NCBI GenBank assembly: GCA_027563935.2
Contig: CM050448.1
Span: 119,281,493-119,345,492 of the forward strand
Length of the DNA stretch: 64,000 bases
Reading direction: 5' to 3'
From: Costus lasius
Lineage: Eukaryota; Streptophyta; Magnoliopsida; Zingiberales; Costaceae
The notes under the pieces are model-generated. The model did not search any database. It was not told the DNA's origin and saw only the letters and a list, made by a program, of their open reading frames with translations. How positions within the stretch are numbered: position 1 is the stretch's first letter; each line of letters begins with the position of its first letter. Shown one piece after another: positions 1 to 13,900 of this stretch. The position numbers were made by a program, and so were the translations under genes.

Positions 1-190
1 ATGAATACAAATTCAGAAAGGGATACTTGGTTGGTTGTAGATACAGTTATACAAGTAAAAAAGGAACAATGATGATACGACAGAGAAAAAAAGATAAGTG
101 AATTGGTTGCCAGGTCAAAATTCAGGTTGTCATGTCATTGTCATTTCAATAAGATAAATGATTGCAAGACTATTCATCTCATAATGTAAT

Positions 191-268
191 GATCAATATG
201 ATTATAAGAAACAGAAACCGTAGATAAAGGATCGATATGATTATAAGAAACAGGAACCGTAGATAAAG
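191..268. repeat. 39-bp tandem duplication
   Basis: Two adjacent 39-base copies start at 191 and 230 and differ at two positions. Both contain ATTATAAGAAACAG. It is a short intronic tandem repeat with no evident function. Confidence 0.85.
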
Positions 269-864
269 GAAATAATCATGAAAAATTTTATGAAGCATAC
301 TAATATTAAATGCTACCACGAAATTGACATATCAAAATTTATAACTTTATGGAAATTTATTAGTTTATGCAAGGACGTAGGTGCCATAAAAAGGATACAA
401 ATGATTACAAATTCGTGGAAGAAAATTTTAGACTGCCTAAACACTTCTTAAATGGAGTAATAAAGTAGTCGCAAGAAGAGGCATCAAATCAAAATTCAAG
501 CTGCAGAATAATAAAGGCTTGTATCTTATGCCATAGCATCACAAACACCAAAATCCAGTTTGAAGTCACATGCAAATATAGATCTGCACCTCATCGGGAA
601 GAAGGCAGAAGGTTCGAGTTTCTGCTCCCATGGTAAAAATAATTGGCCAACGAAACAGGGCAAAAGGCGTAAACCCATGTGTCCAATATCATTAAGTTCA
701 CAAGATCCATATTTGCAATATATATCATTCATAACGGCGTATAATAGAAGCAACGAGTGTTGATGAAATAGCTTAAATCACACGAGTGCTACTTTGTCAA
801 AAGTGCTTCTACATTAGAATCACATTATTGAGGAATCTCAACCTCCCTGTCTGCGTACAAACTT

Positions 865-1320
865 GTGACTGATGCTGAAGGCCGCATCGAAAAAAGCAGA
901 ATAAATCCAACAAATAATCAGTCATTGCGACGAGCACTTTAACGGTCTAGTGCCCATCGAAATGTTTCTTATATTGTCTTTATATATGGTCTTACTGAAA
1001 AATGCATCTTTTTAATCATCAATAAACAAAGAGTTGCCCTTGCAAATATAGCGCAACCAAATAGTGGCCTTTGCAAATAATTACTTGTATAGGTAACAGA
1101 TACTGAAGGTTACACCTAAAAAAAAGCAGAATAAACACAAGTAAACAAATAATCAACCATTGCGACGAGTACTTTAACGGCCTAATCCCATCGCATGTTT
1201 CGTAGTATTGTCTTTCTACTCTTACTGAAAAATTGCCTTTTAAGCATCAATAAACAAAGAGTTGCCTCGCAAATTATAGTGCAACCCAGCAGTGGCCCTT
1301 GCAAATAGTTACTTGTATAG
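865..1320. repeat. Diverged tandem duplication, about 228 bp per copy
   Basis: Copies at about 865-1092 and 1093-1320 share, in the same order, AGCAGAATAAA, CATTGCGACGAG, ATCAATAAACAAAGAGTTGC and TTACTTGTATAG, with small indels. Divergence is considerable, so the duplication is old. It lies in the presumed V-PPase intron 1. Confidence 0.75.
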
Positions 1321-1906
1321 AATGATTACGAAGTATCGACTGAAATACCACGTACAAGGAAGTAAGGAACGACGTAGAGGATATAATAGTTACACCTGAA
1401 GGTACCTTAGTTGTAGTTATTAAAAATAAGGGAATCATGATCCGCAGATCCGGTCCTTCACTCTTTCAGCTAACCGTAAAAGAGGGAATACAGGGAAACA
1501 AGAATAATAAATAAAACAAGATAAGATCCAAAAGTCTCAAATCGTATCCTTTTATACATAAAAAAGTCACTAGCTAGCAAAAGCATATTGCAAGTTCGCC
1601 AGAAAAGAGAAGAAATTTGGAAACCAAAACCAGGAATACGAACATGACCTCTTTACTCGTTAGGCCTTTAAGCTACCTTTGAAAAGAAGACACTATTTGC
1701 AGTGTCATTGGAAAGAGAGGAAATTAAAAAAAAAAAAAAAAAAATCATTTGCTTAGTTTAAAATTTTTCTTTTTTTTATTCTAAAAAATAATTTGAATAA
1801 AATTTCCTGTCGCAACATACAAGCAAAAAATGATGCACTTCAGATCTGGAAACAGTAGCGAGCAAAAGAAAAACAGCAGCTAAGATATCTTCAAAAAACC
1901 TCGAAC

Positions 1907-2156
1907 CTTCAGATATGGCGCTCTGGATCTCGGCGCACTTCACCACCACGTTGTGATCGTTGAGCCCTTCCTCCTCCTCAATAAGGAAGTCCCCGTACCC
2001 ATTCTTCTTGCTGGCCCCTGCCTGCGGCTGCCTCTCGGGCGAGAGCTTCACGGCCGACACCAGCATCCACTGGAGCAGCGCGAAAGCGATCCCGATGATG
2101 GCGGCGACCGGGATCAGGATCTCCGTGAGCAAGTCTGACAGTATGGCCGCCCCCAT
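1907..2156 (-). CDS. VHP1: Vacuolar H+-translocating inorganic pyrophosphatase, exon 1 (partial gene)
   Basis: This is the amino-terminal exon of a type I vacuolar proton pyrophosphatase, which uses PPi hydrolysis to pump protons across the tonoplast. The exon encodes 83 residues plus one base. It starts MGAAIL, then a hydrophobic first helix (about residues 9-35, [20 protein letters not shown]), a basic/polar loop, and the diagnostic [16 protein letters not shown] followed by [11 protein letters not shown]. The reading frame stops being homologous right at GAA-G|GTTCGA, the donor position expected inside the conserved ISEG-ATSF stretch. The start is the first Met of the family. The pump is normally about 760-770 residues, so about 90% lies off the left edge. 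A TATA-like box at 2271-2278 is suitably placed upstream. Family assignment is firm. Confidence 0.9.
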
Positions 2157-2270
2157 TGGCAGTCAGGAGAAAACCCAGGCGGAAGAAGAGGCGGCTGTGG
2201 TGGCGGTGGCAGACGAGCGAGGGTTTTGAAGGTGTGAATGGAATGCCTCCGATGCTCGGCTATTGCAACG

Positions 2271-2278
2271 CTTATATA
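2271..2278 (-). promoter_or_regulatory. TATA-like box of the V-PPase gene
   Basis: TATATAAG on the minus strand lies about 115 bp upstream of the V-PPase start codon. This leaves room for an 80-90 base 5' leader. The solo LTR at 2599 starts about 320 bp further upstream. Confidence 0.55.
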
Positions 2279-2598
2279 GAGGAGGAAGAAAGAGCGACAG
2301 ACAAGAAGATATGGGACTCTAAAAAAAAAAAAATCTAGTTCGAGGGGGTGGTTAGAAAATTTCAAGAAAACTACTTTTTCAATTTAGTCCATAACATCTT
2401 CAATATTAATGAATCTCAGCTCATGCACATATTGTCAAACCAAATGGAAAATTGTAATAATTGAAAATATTATAAATACAAACAAACGGATTAATTCATT
2501 CTCATTTATTTAAATAAATATAAATATAATTTTGATTAGAAAAACTTTAAATGCAATGTTCCACTTCCCATGCCACTGGAGTCTGAACTCACACTTAG

Positions 2599-3783
2599 TG
2601 TCAGGCCCTGGTTCAACCGATCTGGCCCAATGCCCAATGGGCCACGTGCAAGCCCAAATCCAGGTTCACCGCCAACCCCGAAGAAGGGAAAAGCTGGGTC
2701 AACGGGGTATTTTGACCCCAAATCGCATCAGGCGGCAATTTCACCGAGCCGCGTGGACGTCGAGAGGGCGTCTTCTTCGCGTGGAGCGGCATCACCGCGA
2801 GAATCGGGCGCGGAGCTCAGACGCAGCTACAGCGAGGAGGTCGGCGACTTCAGCGGAAGGACGCGGAGCTCGTCGAGCGGGTCTCGCGGATGGAGTGGAC
2901 GGCGCAAAGGAGAAGAGGCGGCGGCCTCCTCTCTATAAGAGGAATCGCGCATCAAACCGAGAGGAGCATCATCTGCGATCTCTAACAAGTGAGCTGTGAG
3001 AGTAGAGTGAATTGTAACCGGCGTCCAGGGGACGACCGGTGAGGGAGGGAATAGGGAGTTCCGGCGACCAGGGGTCGACGGGCGAGAAGTTTTGTAGCTT
3101 TCCAGTGATCAATAAAGCTTTTCTTCTCCACGGTTCCATCTTCCCCTGTTTCCAACTCTCGGCAACGTATTCTCGATTCCGACAGCAGGTGGCTGTCCGG
3201 TCGGCGACAAAGACACCGAAGGGAGGGAGACGACTGTCCCTTCTCTCACGTTCCTTCTCCGGCGAGCCCCGAGGGCAGGTGACGCTCGGCAAGAAGGGCG
3301 GCGGAGGTGGCGTTCGACGTGACGAGCGAAGACGAACGCGTTGCGTGTTCGCTTCGAGGCGAGGCAGCGGGCGACGGTACGATTTTGACTCGGGTCAAAA
3401 TCGGGAGCACGTCAGCACGGCAATTCAATTTCGGCGACAAACGGAGGCTGACGCAGGGCTGACGTCAGCGTCCGAATAAATCGAATCGGCGAGCGAATTT
3501 GGGTGGCTGACGTGATCAGACGTCAGCGAACGAATTGATTTTCGGTCAACACTGATTTTGACCGGCGAGGTAATTAAAATTAGGGTTTCGATCGGATTTT
3601 CCTAAATTAGAGTTAAGGTTTCTGAGCGACCTTGTAATTTGGGGATAAAAATCTAACGGGGAGAGTTAGGGTTTCAATTTTGGGTCAGAAATCCTAGAGA
3701 GCGTTGTGTTCCGGTGTTTCGCCGGACTGCCCTGAGACAGCGGATAAGCACTGATTTTAGGCCGATCCGACCGGGGCATGACA
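2599..3783 (+). mobile_element. Solo LTR, copy A of the TGTCAGG/GGGGCRTGACA family
   Basis: The unit starts TGTCAGGCCCTGG and ends GATCCGACCGGGGCATGACA. It is flanked by CTTAG (2594-2598) and CTTAA (3784-3788), a nearly intact 5-bp target duplication. Internal landmarks match the other copies: a TATAAGA box near 2934, an AATAAA signal at 3111-3116, a TGACGTCA palindrome at 3460-3467 and the CCCTA-containing 3' part. There is no primer-binding site or internal region, so it is a solo LTR left by LTR-LTR recombination. It lies upstream of the V-PPase promoter, pointing away from that gene. Confidence 0.85.
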
Positions 3784-6700
3784 CTTAACAACAATAAAAG
3801 GGGCAAATTAAGAATACAATCTTCCTCAGGGGTACATCTGCAAAGTCCATAAAGTTACATTTACGTACCGTCGCCGTTTGCTCCGATGCGTGCGCCACGC
3901 GTTGCCACCGTAGCACTTTCCCTCGTCCGTGGTTGGTAGATTTCGGCAGAAATTTTACCGCGGATAACAGGTCACATCTGGATAGAATATGGACGGCTAG
4001 AAAGTTGGGAGATGCAAGCGGGGGAGGCAGTAGGCCCGTCCATTTGGCATCGGGTGGCGTGCGCCCGCCTGGCTTTTTCGCGAACAGATAACGCTGCTGC
4101 CGTCATTGCGACGTCGCGCGCCGCGGAGGGCGAAACGTGGCGCTTCATTTAAGGTTCGCGTACACCCTCGATTTTACCCTCCGTGGTACCCGCAAGGAAA
4201 TCAACCGTGGTCCTGGTAAATTGCACGGATTCTTTTTCACAGTGTTATTTAATAATTGAAGAATAAAATGATTGATGTTAATTCATAACGAAAATTTTAG
4301 ATTCTCTTTTATTTTGGGTCTCCTCTTTTTTCCTTAAAAATAATTGTGTCCATTGGGAGGAAAATATAAAAATAAAAAATAATTAAAAATAAAAAAATAA
4401 TTAGTCGATCAAATAAATAAGTCATTTGATAATTAAAATTATTTAAGTCATTAGGCAATTAAACTTAAGAGTCCGACAAGAATTAGTATAATATTGATCG
4501 AATGATCAACTCCTATGATATAGGATTTTAACACCTTTATAAATCATACTAAAAATTAACCTTAGCAATTTAGATATATAATGACTAGAGATCAGTCGTT
4601 ATAATGTGCATTTAAACTAAGTACAATCATCCTAAATTAATATGAGCACTCAACTATAGAGGTTTTAGCACAATTAATACAATCATTATATTACTCATTA
4701 TACGCGTATTAGCAACATACCGATACGAATGTAGAATTATAACTAATTATCTTCCTAAACTCTTCTCTCTAGCTATAAATCAATTGATCAAAATGATTCA
4801 AGATAAGATTGATGAGTAATGAAAGTAACCAAGAGTAAGTGAGAGTCCACAAGAGGTTGGAGACCCGACGATTTGCTATCGTTGAAAAAGTAATCATCAC
4901 AAACATGACCGAGTCTTCGGCCTATAAAGTTTGTAGAAGATTCAATACGCTAAGTTTTTTCAGTCATCATCTATGTGATCTAAAGTCAACTGCACACAAT
5001 TAAGCCGTAAAAGGAAAGAAATCTTTTTGTTTTTTGTTTTTAGGAAAAAAATTGAACTTAACTCAATGGCAAAACTAATCAACGCAAAAGTCAACAAATT
5101 GGATGTCGCGGTGAAAAGGGAGATAAAGATAAAAATCCGAGCGTTAAGAAGGACAGGTGAAGTCAACAAATCAGACCTCGGTAGGGATCTGAACAATTGC
5201 AAGTCAACTTTGTTTATTCACTTAAGTTTTGTGATTGGAATTGATTATGGAACACCATCAAGCGTGTGACTTTGACTAAGTCACGAGGTCAATGCCATGA
5301 AGTGTTCATGCACAACATTAGAATATTACTAGCTGAATTTGATCACAAATTTCTCACCCACTCCATGTGGCCATGAGTCACCTCAAATGGGATAAGTGAC
5401 ACATCTCTAAATAAATAAATAAAAATTATACTAAACAAAGAAATGCATTCCTTATCTATCTAGAGATAGAGATCTTTCTCTTATTTAAACCAAGTGAACA
5501 AATATAAATCGTCCAATAAAAAGTGACTTTACACACATCCTTATAGAAACCCTACATACGATCGTAAATTAAAATGCTTTCGCCCAAGTCATTTCGTAGA
5601 AATGAACAAGTGTATCCCACTCATGCTTAATTTATGATGAAGATCATAGCTAATCAGCATAAAATATACATAAAAATTTAAAAAAAAACAAATGGAATGA
5701 GAAATTGAATTGACGTGTGGTAAAATGACAGAGCACCTGCAGACAAGAACAAGAGTTTGCACGGGCTGGCAGGCTGGCATTTGGAAGAATGGCACAAGTT
5801 GGTAGGAAACTTTGGAAATGAAACTATGATGGTGGCATCAGATGCTTGCTTCCAAATTGAACAAGTTATATTGCATATGTTCTGATGGTATTTGTACCTA
5901 CTTTTCTAATGTCTAATTCTGATTGATTGGGGCCAAAAAGAAAGCATACTTAATATTCTTCAAGATTGAGGAGGATGTGCCTCCCCCACACTCCAACTCC
6001 CCTTTACCTCCCAAGTAAAGTGTAATCTTTTAGGAAAGAGCACTTAGTTTAAATCATCACATATAGAGTGTTTGTTGTTTGTTTAGTATATTTTCAAGTA
6101 TATTTAAAAAATTATAAATTAATCTGTATCACTTATTATAGGCAGTATATATCGATCCATGATAATATTAGTATTAATATATATTAATCCGAGATAAAAT
6201 TAGTATTGAATTATGTAAAAACATCTCTAATATAAGCACATTAGTCCATCATTTAGTGTATTTGTTGTCAATATAGTCAACATATTTATTGATTGAGATT
6301 TTAAAAAAAAATAATTTTCTAAGTAGAAAGCATTGATAGTTTGACTTTCTTAACCATCTCCACTTGAAACTACTTGGCGTGTGCGTTTTGTCTTGGAGCT
6401 TGGTTAAGAAGTATAATATGTGCAAGTTTGTAACACATTTGCGTTGCCACGCTAAGCAATTAATGCCACATTAGGATTGATATAAATGTTGGATTTTCTT
6501 TAGAATTATATTATGTTGCTTTCTACATTTTCGCTAGATTTTGTGCCGAATTAGTGATTTTGGATTTTGGAATTTATGAAATTTTAGTTCAACACCATTA
6601 AGTCTTTGGCTTATATGCCATTATGGTTAATGATTCAAACCTAAATAAGCACAAATTTGTGCAAAGTGCCTTGTGCATCAATTTTTTTTTTCAAAAAAAG

Positions 6701-7097
6701 AATAATTATATTATAAATGTCTCCACTCAAAAGCTTTTTTTGTTTAAATTTTGTCCTTTAGTTAGGTTAAGAAATGCAATATTTACAACATTTATCATAT
6801 TTGCCTTATGCTGACAAAAATATTTGAGGCACAAGTAATACCACATTAGGATTAGATGAAAATTTTAGATAATATCTCTGCATATCGATTCATCTTAAGC
6901 ACAAATCAACAGACTGCAAAACTGTACATCTACATCTGTATAATTTGTCTTTGATAGACTCAAGAATGGTCCATTAGGCGATCTAACAGCAGAATAAACC
7001 TTGGATTTCTAAAGCTTTAGTATGAGAATAGGAATTACTGCTTTCAAATTAAGACATTTAGTTCCTCGTACCGCCCGCTTTTCCTGGTGTAGTTCCT
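3784..7097. other. Gene-free intergenic stretch
   Basis: No convincing coding exon is visible. About 3850-4230 is unusually GC- and CpG-rich (it includes GCGCGCCGCGGAGG and AAACGTGGCG), in contrast to the AT-rich remainder. It could be old promoter DNA separated from V-PPase by the LTR insertion. From about 4240 to 7097 the DNA is AT-rich and of low complexity; I see no RNA gene or full transposon in it. The 3' end of the kinase gene begins at 7098. Confidence 0.5.
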
Positions 7098-10000
7098 TCA
7101 AGATCTCCTACGGCTCCAAGAGTATACTTTTCTGATCTCCCAAAGCTGTGCAACAACTTCTCTCATGGTTGGTCGATCTCTGCGGGTGGGAGCAGCACAC
7201 TGAAAAGCCAAAGCAAATATCTTCTTTAGCACCTCATCTTCTACCATTTCCCGCATCTGAGGATCCAATATTTGCCTCTCGTTTCCTTCGTTGTATTTGT
7301 TGAAGGCCTGCATCATTGGAATTTCAAACTCGAACCATAGAACTTACAGTTGAACTTAGAACAACGATATTGTATTATAGTAACAGTAGCATCATCATTG
7401 CGGTTGGCCAAGAGATTGCAAGACAAATTGAAGCAACGGAGACAGATCTTACCCATCTTACAGTAATCCTTTCATTAGGATTTTTCCTTATTTCTACAGG
7501 GCGACGCGCTGAAAGAATTTCCAGAAGCAGTATACCGAAGGAGTAAACATCACTCTTTGGAGTAAGTTGGTAAGTCTTGAGGTACTCTGGATCGACGTAG
7601 CCAGCCGTTCCTTTGACCTTGGTCTCAATGTGAGTCTGGTCTGCTTCCATGGGTCCCGTTCTAGCAAAGCCAAAATCAGCTACTTTTGCTCTCAAGCCTT
7701 CATTTAACAGAATATTTGATGATTTCACGTCGCGATGAATGATACTCTTCTCTGGCAATACAATGGAAGAAAGAAGATCAGTAGAATTTTAAAACAACAA
7801 TGAACCAAAATAATTAGCAACATATTCAAACCAGCTTTTTAAAATTCATTCAATACCACCCGGTATAGGTAGTACATACTCGATACTAGTTATATTTGTA
7901 TATATATAATATATATAAGAAATTTTGGTACCAACTAGTATTGTCAGTATCATGTGTTGATATCACTGGTACGGTACCAGTACATACTAGTCTAATAATA
8001 GACTGGTACACCGGTTCGGATGGGTATCTTAAACTTGATTCAAACAATTAGAGCAAGTTAATATTAAAGGAAATATGACCTTGTAAACTAAGTGTGGCAA
8101 GAAAAATCATAACTAGCATCGGGACAATATAACCTATTTTGCTATTCCCGAATTATTTTTCTTTGGTTCTCCATCATGCAGCTTATGCCTTCATGCCTTC
8201 ATCTTATTCTATGCTTTCATCCTTTTTGTTGCAAAGTAACTTCTAACAAGCATAAGCACCTCATGTTTTATCAAAACTCTGGTCTCTAAAGGGATTATAC
8301 TGTTGACAAAACGTTAGTAGTCCTATATCATAGTTACATTAGTAGGGATGACAATTTGATCAGCTCTTCCCAGTAAACATTATGGGAGAAGAACTGGAGA
8401 AGAAACAAAATCCTGCGGATAGGACATGGCCTGGATTCTTATTTTCCACATTCCTAGCTAGATCAAATATTATATTATGAGATCATTTTTTGCTTTTTCT
8501 ATCTACAATTGGAATCTATTCTGCCACCTAATCCTGCCCTGCCTGGGAAGATGAAGCCTCCCTCCAACTGGGATGGCGATTTATCTTTATATGATTTATA
8601 TACAGTTTCAAATACCTTGATCTGGTTAGATGTTTACTCCAAGAATAAAATCTAAAGCATGGTATAATATTAGTCCTCAACAATGCTACGACATAGAAAT
8701 GTGAAATTCAATACCATGTTACATTATAATTATACTTCGAAAGATGAGAGTGCTGTTCAAATGTGTAGGTGATTCCATGACTATGAGATCATGAGGCACA
8801 AGCAACAAGTGATGCCATTCGATGCGCATACTAGCACATGTAACACAAAAAATTTTGATCAATTATTTACAAATTGAGTATTTACAGTATACATATTTGT
8901 AAGGCTAACACCTTAGAGGCGGTACAACAACAAATGTATATTAGCCTGATAATCGTAGCTTTTGAATAGAAGCCTTTAATGCACAATACAAAATCAGCAA
9001 TCACTCTGTTTTAGTGAAATGAAAGAGCCAAAATGAAAAACCATGTTCTCACAGGTATGAACCAAAATCTATCAAAATCGGAGGAAAGAAAAGGAGCTGG
9101 GGGAATTGTTACCTGCATACAGATGGAGATAAGTCAATCCATGAGCAACGTCAATGGCTATTTCTAACCTTTGACTGAAGTCCAAGATCTTCCCATACTT
9201 GCCTGGAGAAGTATTCAAACATGAGGCAACTATATCATAATTCATATACAGTACTAATTATAAGTATACATCTTACCATCTAAATGTTCCCTTAAAGTAC
9301 CATTAGGAACATACTCCATTATGATAATTCTCTCATTTCCGGTATCAGTGTAACCAAGTAATCTGACCAAATTCCTATGTTCAATTTTTGTGAGAAGTTC
9401 AACTTCATTTCTAAATTCAGCTTGAAGAGCGGCAATATGTTCCTGTCAAAACTACCAACTGTAAAGAGCATAACCATATATCTTGATGAATTCCAGATTA
9501 AGTAAATCTAAAACAGAATATTATACAACAAATTGACCAGATGGTTACTTTTACTATGCAACAAAAACACCGTTTCATGGAAAGTGAATAAAAAATTATT
9601 TGGATTCAAAACCCTGTTCTTAATTTCAAAAGAAAATGGTAGGAAGGTAAAGTCGTAAAGATACAACAGAAAAAGTACAAATAAAATAAGGTACAACTGA
9701 GTTTTCAGCAACGTGAGCAATATAGCCAGGAGCCTAGGATTTACGCTAGGAAGGATGAAAATAATACATCTCAAGAAAAAGGGTCTTCTTTTATCTCATA
9801 ATATTATATTAATATATACTGGAAAAAGTATCTATTTAACAACATGCAAAGAAAGCTTGTATGCGAATACCAATATCAATAGTTAAAACACATGGAACAT
9901 TAAAATAAGCTTATCCATCATAAGAATTTTTTTTTAAATCCATCATAAGAATTAATATTTGCTTGCTGTTGGTAAATAAACCAAATTTTATTATATACCC

Positions 10001-10913
10001 ATATGACGTATCAACATATTGTATTCGCATGTACATGGTGCTCAACTGACAGTCCTAAAAGATACTTTTGGTAACAGAGTGGTTACCTGAATATGCCCCA
10101 TAAGACGTTAAGAAAAACTCTCTTAAGATAAGTTATTAGCTTCAAACATGGAAAGCATAACAGTAAATTATAATACATAATCAATGAGTAGGAGACAAAA
10201 TAGGATTCAAACTCTTGATAGTAGGCTCTGTTGCTCTAATACCATATTAAGATTAATTGAGTTACTATGCTAAAAGCTAAGTTGTTAGAAAAGAGCGCAA
10301 TTTATGTATTTATAACTTAAGAAATTATGCAAATACAAGTATGAGCATCTACAAGTTATTTAGTCATGTGATAGTTCTGATCACCTTCTTTGCTCGCTTT
10401 ATAGCAATAACATCTCCATCAGGTAGCTCAGCCTTATAAACTGTTGATAAACCACCTTCACCTATAACTTGTGAAGATGAGAAATTGCGTGTGAGCTTTA
10501 TGATCTCACTGAGGCTGAGATGTAATGGTTCAAGTTTACTTGGTTGTGGGGACAATGAAAATCGAGATGGACTAGGAGGTACTCTTGATGGAGTTCCTGG
10601 TATCCTGTCTGAATTTGATCTTAGCTCGAAAGAGTGCACTGCAACAAAAAAAAAAAAAAGGCTACGGGGTTTGAATATGATTATCAATTTGCATACATAA
10701 TTTCATCATTTATAGTAAAGAAAGAAAAATCCACACAAAAAAAATTGAATGATGCATGTCAACTGTCTGCAAGAATAACCAAAGGAATACAATGAAGGCA
10801 CAACATTAAGAGAAGAAACAAAGTTCATTGCATGGTGGAACTAACTGATTAGCAAGAATAGGAATATGAACCTGGGCTAAACTTTCATAATGTGCTCTGA
10901 AAATGATATATAT

Positions 10914-10949
<36 letters not shown>

Positions 10950-13900
10950 GACAATTATATGTTTCATATTAGACCTTCCAAAAACTGCTTTTCTATAAGA
11001 ATAATAGTAACAATCATTTGGAGGAAGGATAACTATAATGCAATAAAATCAACAAGAGATTGTTTATGCTTGATTTGTCATTGCTTGCATAATAACACAC
11101 TACAGATGTTCAAGTTCCAAAAAATCCAGTTCCATACCATGCCATCATAAGGGCTTTATACCTTGTTGGGGAATTGGCACCTTGTTGTGTATTGGTGGTA
11201 TGCCAATTGTTATCTAGGAAGTAAGTGCTGGCCACTGATACGATCCGAAGAAAACGCAAGTAAGATGCAATATTCTCTAATGAAGAAAATGACAACCTCA
11301 ACCGGATGAGCCGGCGAGAAAAACGTCCCTATGTTTAGCTAATACAAAAGTCATAACTTTTTCCCTCTCCTCCTTATCCTTTATATAGTATTCACTCCCC
11401 CTTGGGTTGCCACCATTCATTCCCCTTTCTCTATGTCCCTTGGGTTGCCACCATTCATTCCCCTTTCCCTATGTCCCTTGGGCTGCCACCATTCATTCCC
11501 CCTTTCCCTCTGTCCTTTGGGCTTCCACTATTCACTCCTCATTCTCTCTGTCTCTTAGGCTGCCACCATTCACTGAACCTGGCCCTTTGTGGGTTCGACG
11601 GGTGTAGACCTGCCATGTGGGGACTGGTTCCGTAACATTACCGTCCCCAAGGCTGTCGGTAAACTCTGGAAACTGCTCGCTCATAATATCCACATCTTCC
11701 CATGTTGCCTCCTCATCAGTCTTAGAGGTCCAACGGATGAGCCACTGGTCAGTCGATTCAGCCCCTCGACGGACGCTCCGGGTGGCGAGAATGTCCCTTG
11801 GAACACATTGAGTAGATAACTCGGTCTCCATCCCTGCTGGTACATCTGCTTGAGCCACATGAGCCCCACAGGCCCGCTTAATTTGCGATGCGTGGAACAC
11901 GGGATGAATCCTGGAATGGGGAGGGAGATCTAGATGATAAGCCACCGTGCCGATGCATTGGATGATGCGAAATGGGCCATAGAAGCGAGCAGCAAGCTTT
12001 TGATTAACTCGGCGAGCTACCGAGTGTTGGCGATGTGGTCGAAGCTTAATATAAACCAAGTCGCCGACATTGTAACTCACGTCGCGTCGGTGTACATTAG
12101 CAAACTTCACCATTCTCTGCTGGGCCCGGTACAGGTTATATCTGAGTTGCCGCAGTATCTCATCACGGTCCAAAGAGGTGCACTCGACAGCATCCACGGC
12201 CGATTCGCCTAGAACATACCGTTGTAGGGTGGGTGGTGGGCGGCCGTACACTACCTCGAATGGTGTCTGACCGGCCACTAAGTGAAAACTCGTGTTGTAC
12301 CAGTACTCTGCCCAATGCAACCACGAGGCTCATTCCTTAGGTTGTTCCGAAGCAAAGCATCGCAGATAGGTCTCGAGGCATCGATTGAGTACCTCGGACT
12401 GCCCATCGGTCTCCGGATGGTAGGCAGAACTCATTCGTAGCTTCGTACCCTGGTGGCGGAATAGTTCTGACCAGAATCGGCTGATAAAAACTGGGTCGCG
12501 ATCACTCACAATAGAATTTGGTACCCCATGCAGTCGTACCACTTCTTTAGCAAATAGTTCCGCCACCGAGCTAGTGGAGTACGGGTGTTTCAGTGTACAG
12601 AAATGACCATACTTGGATAGTCTGTCAACCACTACCAATATAGCATCCACCCCCTTGGAACGTGGCAGCCCAGTAATAAAATCCATCGCTATGTCCTCCC
12701 ATACACGGTCCGGTATTGGTAGAGGATGGAGTAAGTCAGCTGGTGATGTGGTTTGGTACTTCTGCTGTTGACAGACAACACATTCTGCTACTGCCTTGTA
12801 CACATCCTTTTTCATACTGATCCAATAGACATTATCGGCAATTCGTCTATATGTGCGGTAAGCTCCAGAATGGCCCCCAGTTGGAGTGTTGTGACATTTT
12901 TGAAAAAAAGTCTGTACCTAACTCGAACCGGCCTGAATCACTATCCTCCCTTTATACAGCAGTCGTCCCTTTTGTAGCTCAAAGAAAGATTCCTTGGTTG
13001 GGTGTTGCCGCAATTCATCCATAATTTTCTTCAAGACCGGATGTATTCTTGACAAGGCATCCGCGGCTCTGTTATCATTTCCTGGTTTATACAAGACCTC
13101 CATGTCGTACCCCAAAAGCTTGCCTAACTAGTTTTGTTGGTCTGGAGTTGTGATCCGCTGCTCAAGGATATGTCGTAGTGCCTTTTGGTCGGTATGAACC
13201 TTGAACTTTCGCCCCAATAAGTAAGGCCTCCAATGTTGAACTACTAGAACTAGTGCCATCAGTTCCTTTTCATATGTGGACTTGGCCAGATTGTTGTCTG
13301 ACAATGCCTTGCTAAAGTAAGCAACCGGTCTTCCGTGCTGCATGAGAACCGCCCCAAGTCCTCTTCCCGATGCGTCACACTCCACAGTAAACTCCTTGAA
13401 AAAATCTGGCAAGACTAGCGTCGGAGCAGTTGTCATAATTTCTTTCAGCTGATCGAAAGCTTCTAGAGCTTCCCCACTCCATTGGAACCCCTCCCTCTTC
13501 AATATGGAAGTGAGCGGTTTGGCTATCTTCCCATAGTCTTTTACAAAGTGACGGTAGTAACCTGTGAGCCCTAAGAAACCGCGCACTTGCTTGACTGTTG
13601 TTGGGGTTGGCCGTTGTCTAACACTGCTCATTTTCTTGGAATCCATGGCAACTCTTCCAAGCTGGATGATATGGCCCAAGTACTCCACCTGGGTCTGCCC
13701 AAAATTGCACTTGGATTTATTGGCCACCAGTTGATTATCTTGTAGCATGTTCAAAGCTAGGCGCAAGTGTACCAAATGTCGTTCCCATGTCCTGCTGTAA
13801 ATTAGTATATCATCAAAAAAAACTAATATAAACCTGCGTAAGTAGGGCCGGAATGCTTCATTCATCACAGTTTGGAACGACACCGGGGCATTTTTAAGGC

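Larger units (their letters stand above)
1..1906 (-). other. Intron 1 of the V-PPase gene (partial), no coding sequence seen
   Basis: Below the splice donor at 1905-1906 I find no stretch that continues the pyrophosphatase protein, so this DNA is read as the first part of a long first intron. It is AT-rich and holds two local duplications: a 39-bp tandem pair at 191-268 and a diverged duplication of about 228 bp at 865-1320. A poly-A tract lies near 1726-1743. The next exon, expected to encode the loop after the first membrane helix, must lie outside the window. Confidence 0.6.

Noticed and set aside
2532..3479. Open frames of 107-155 codons in 2532-3479
   Set aside because: They lie within solo LTR copy A and share no motif with known proteins.
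3784..6900. tRNA or small RNA genes in the large intergenic stretch
   Set aside because: I looked for the tRNA A- and B-box wording and for strong stem-loops and saw none that held up; an automated scan would be decisive.
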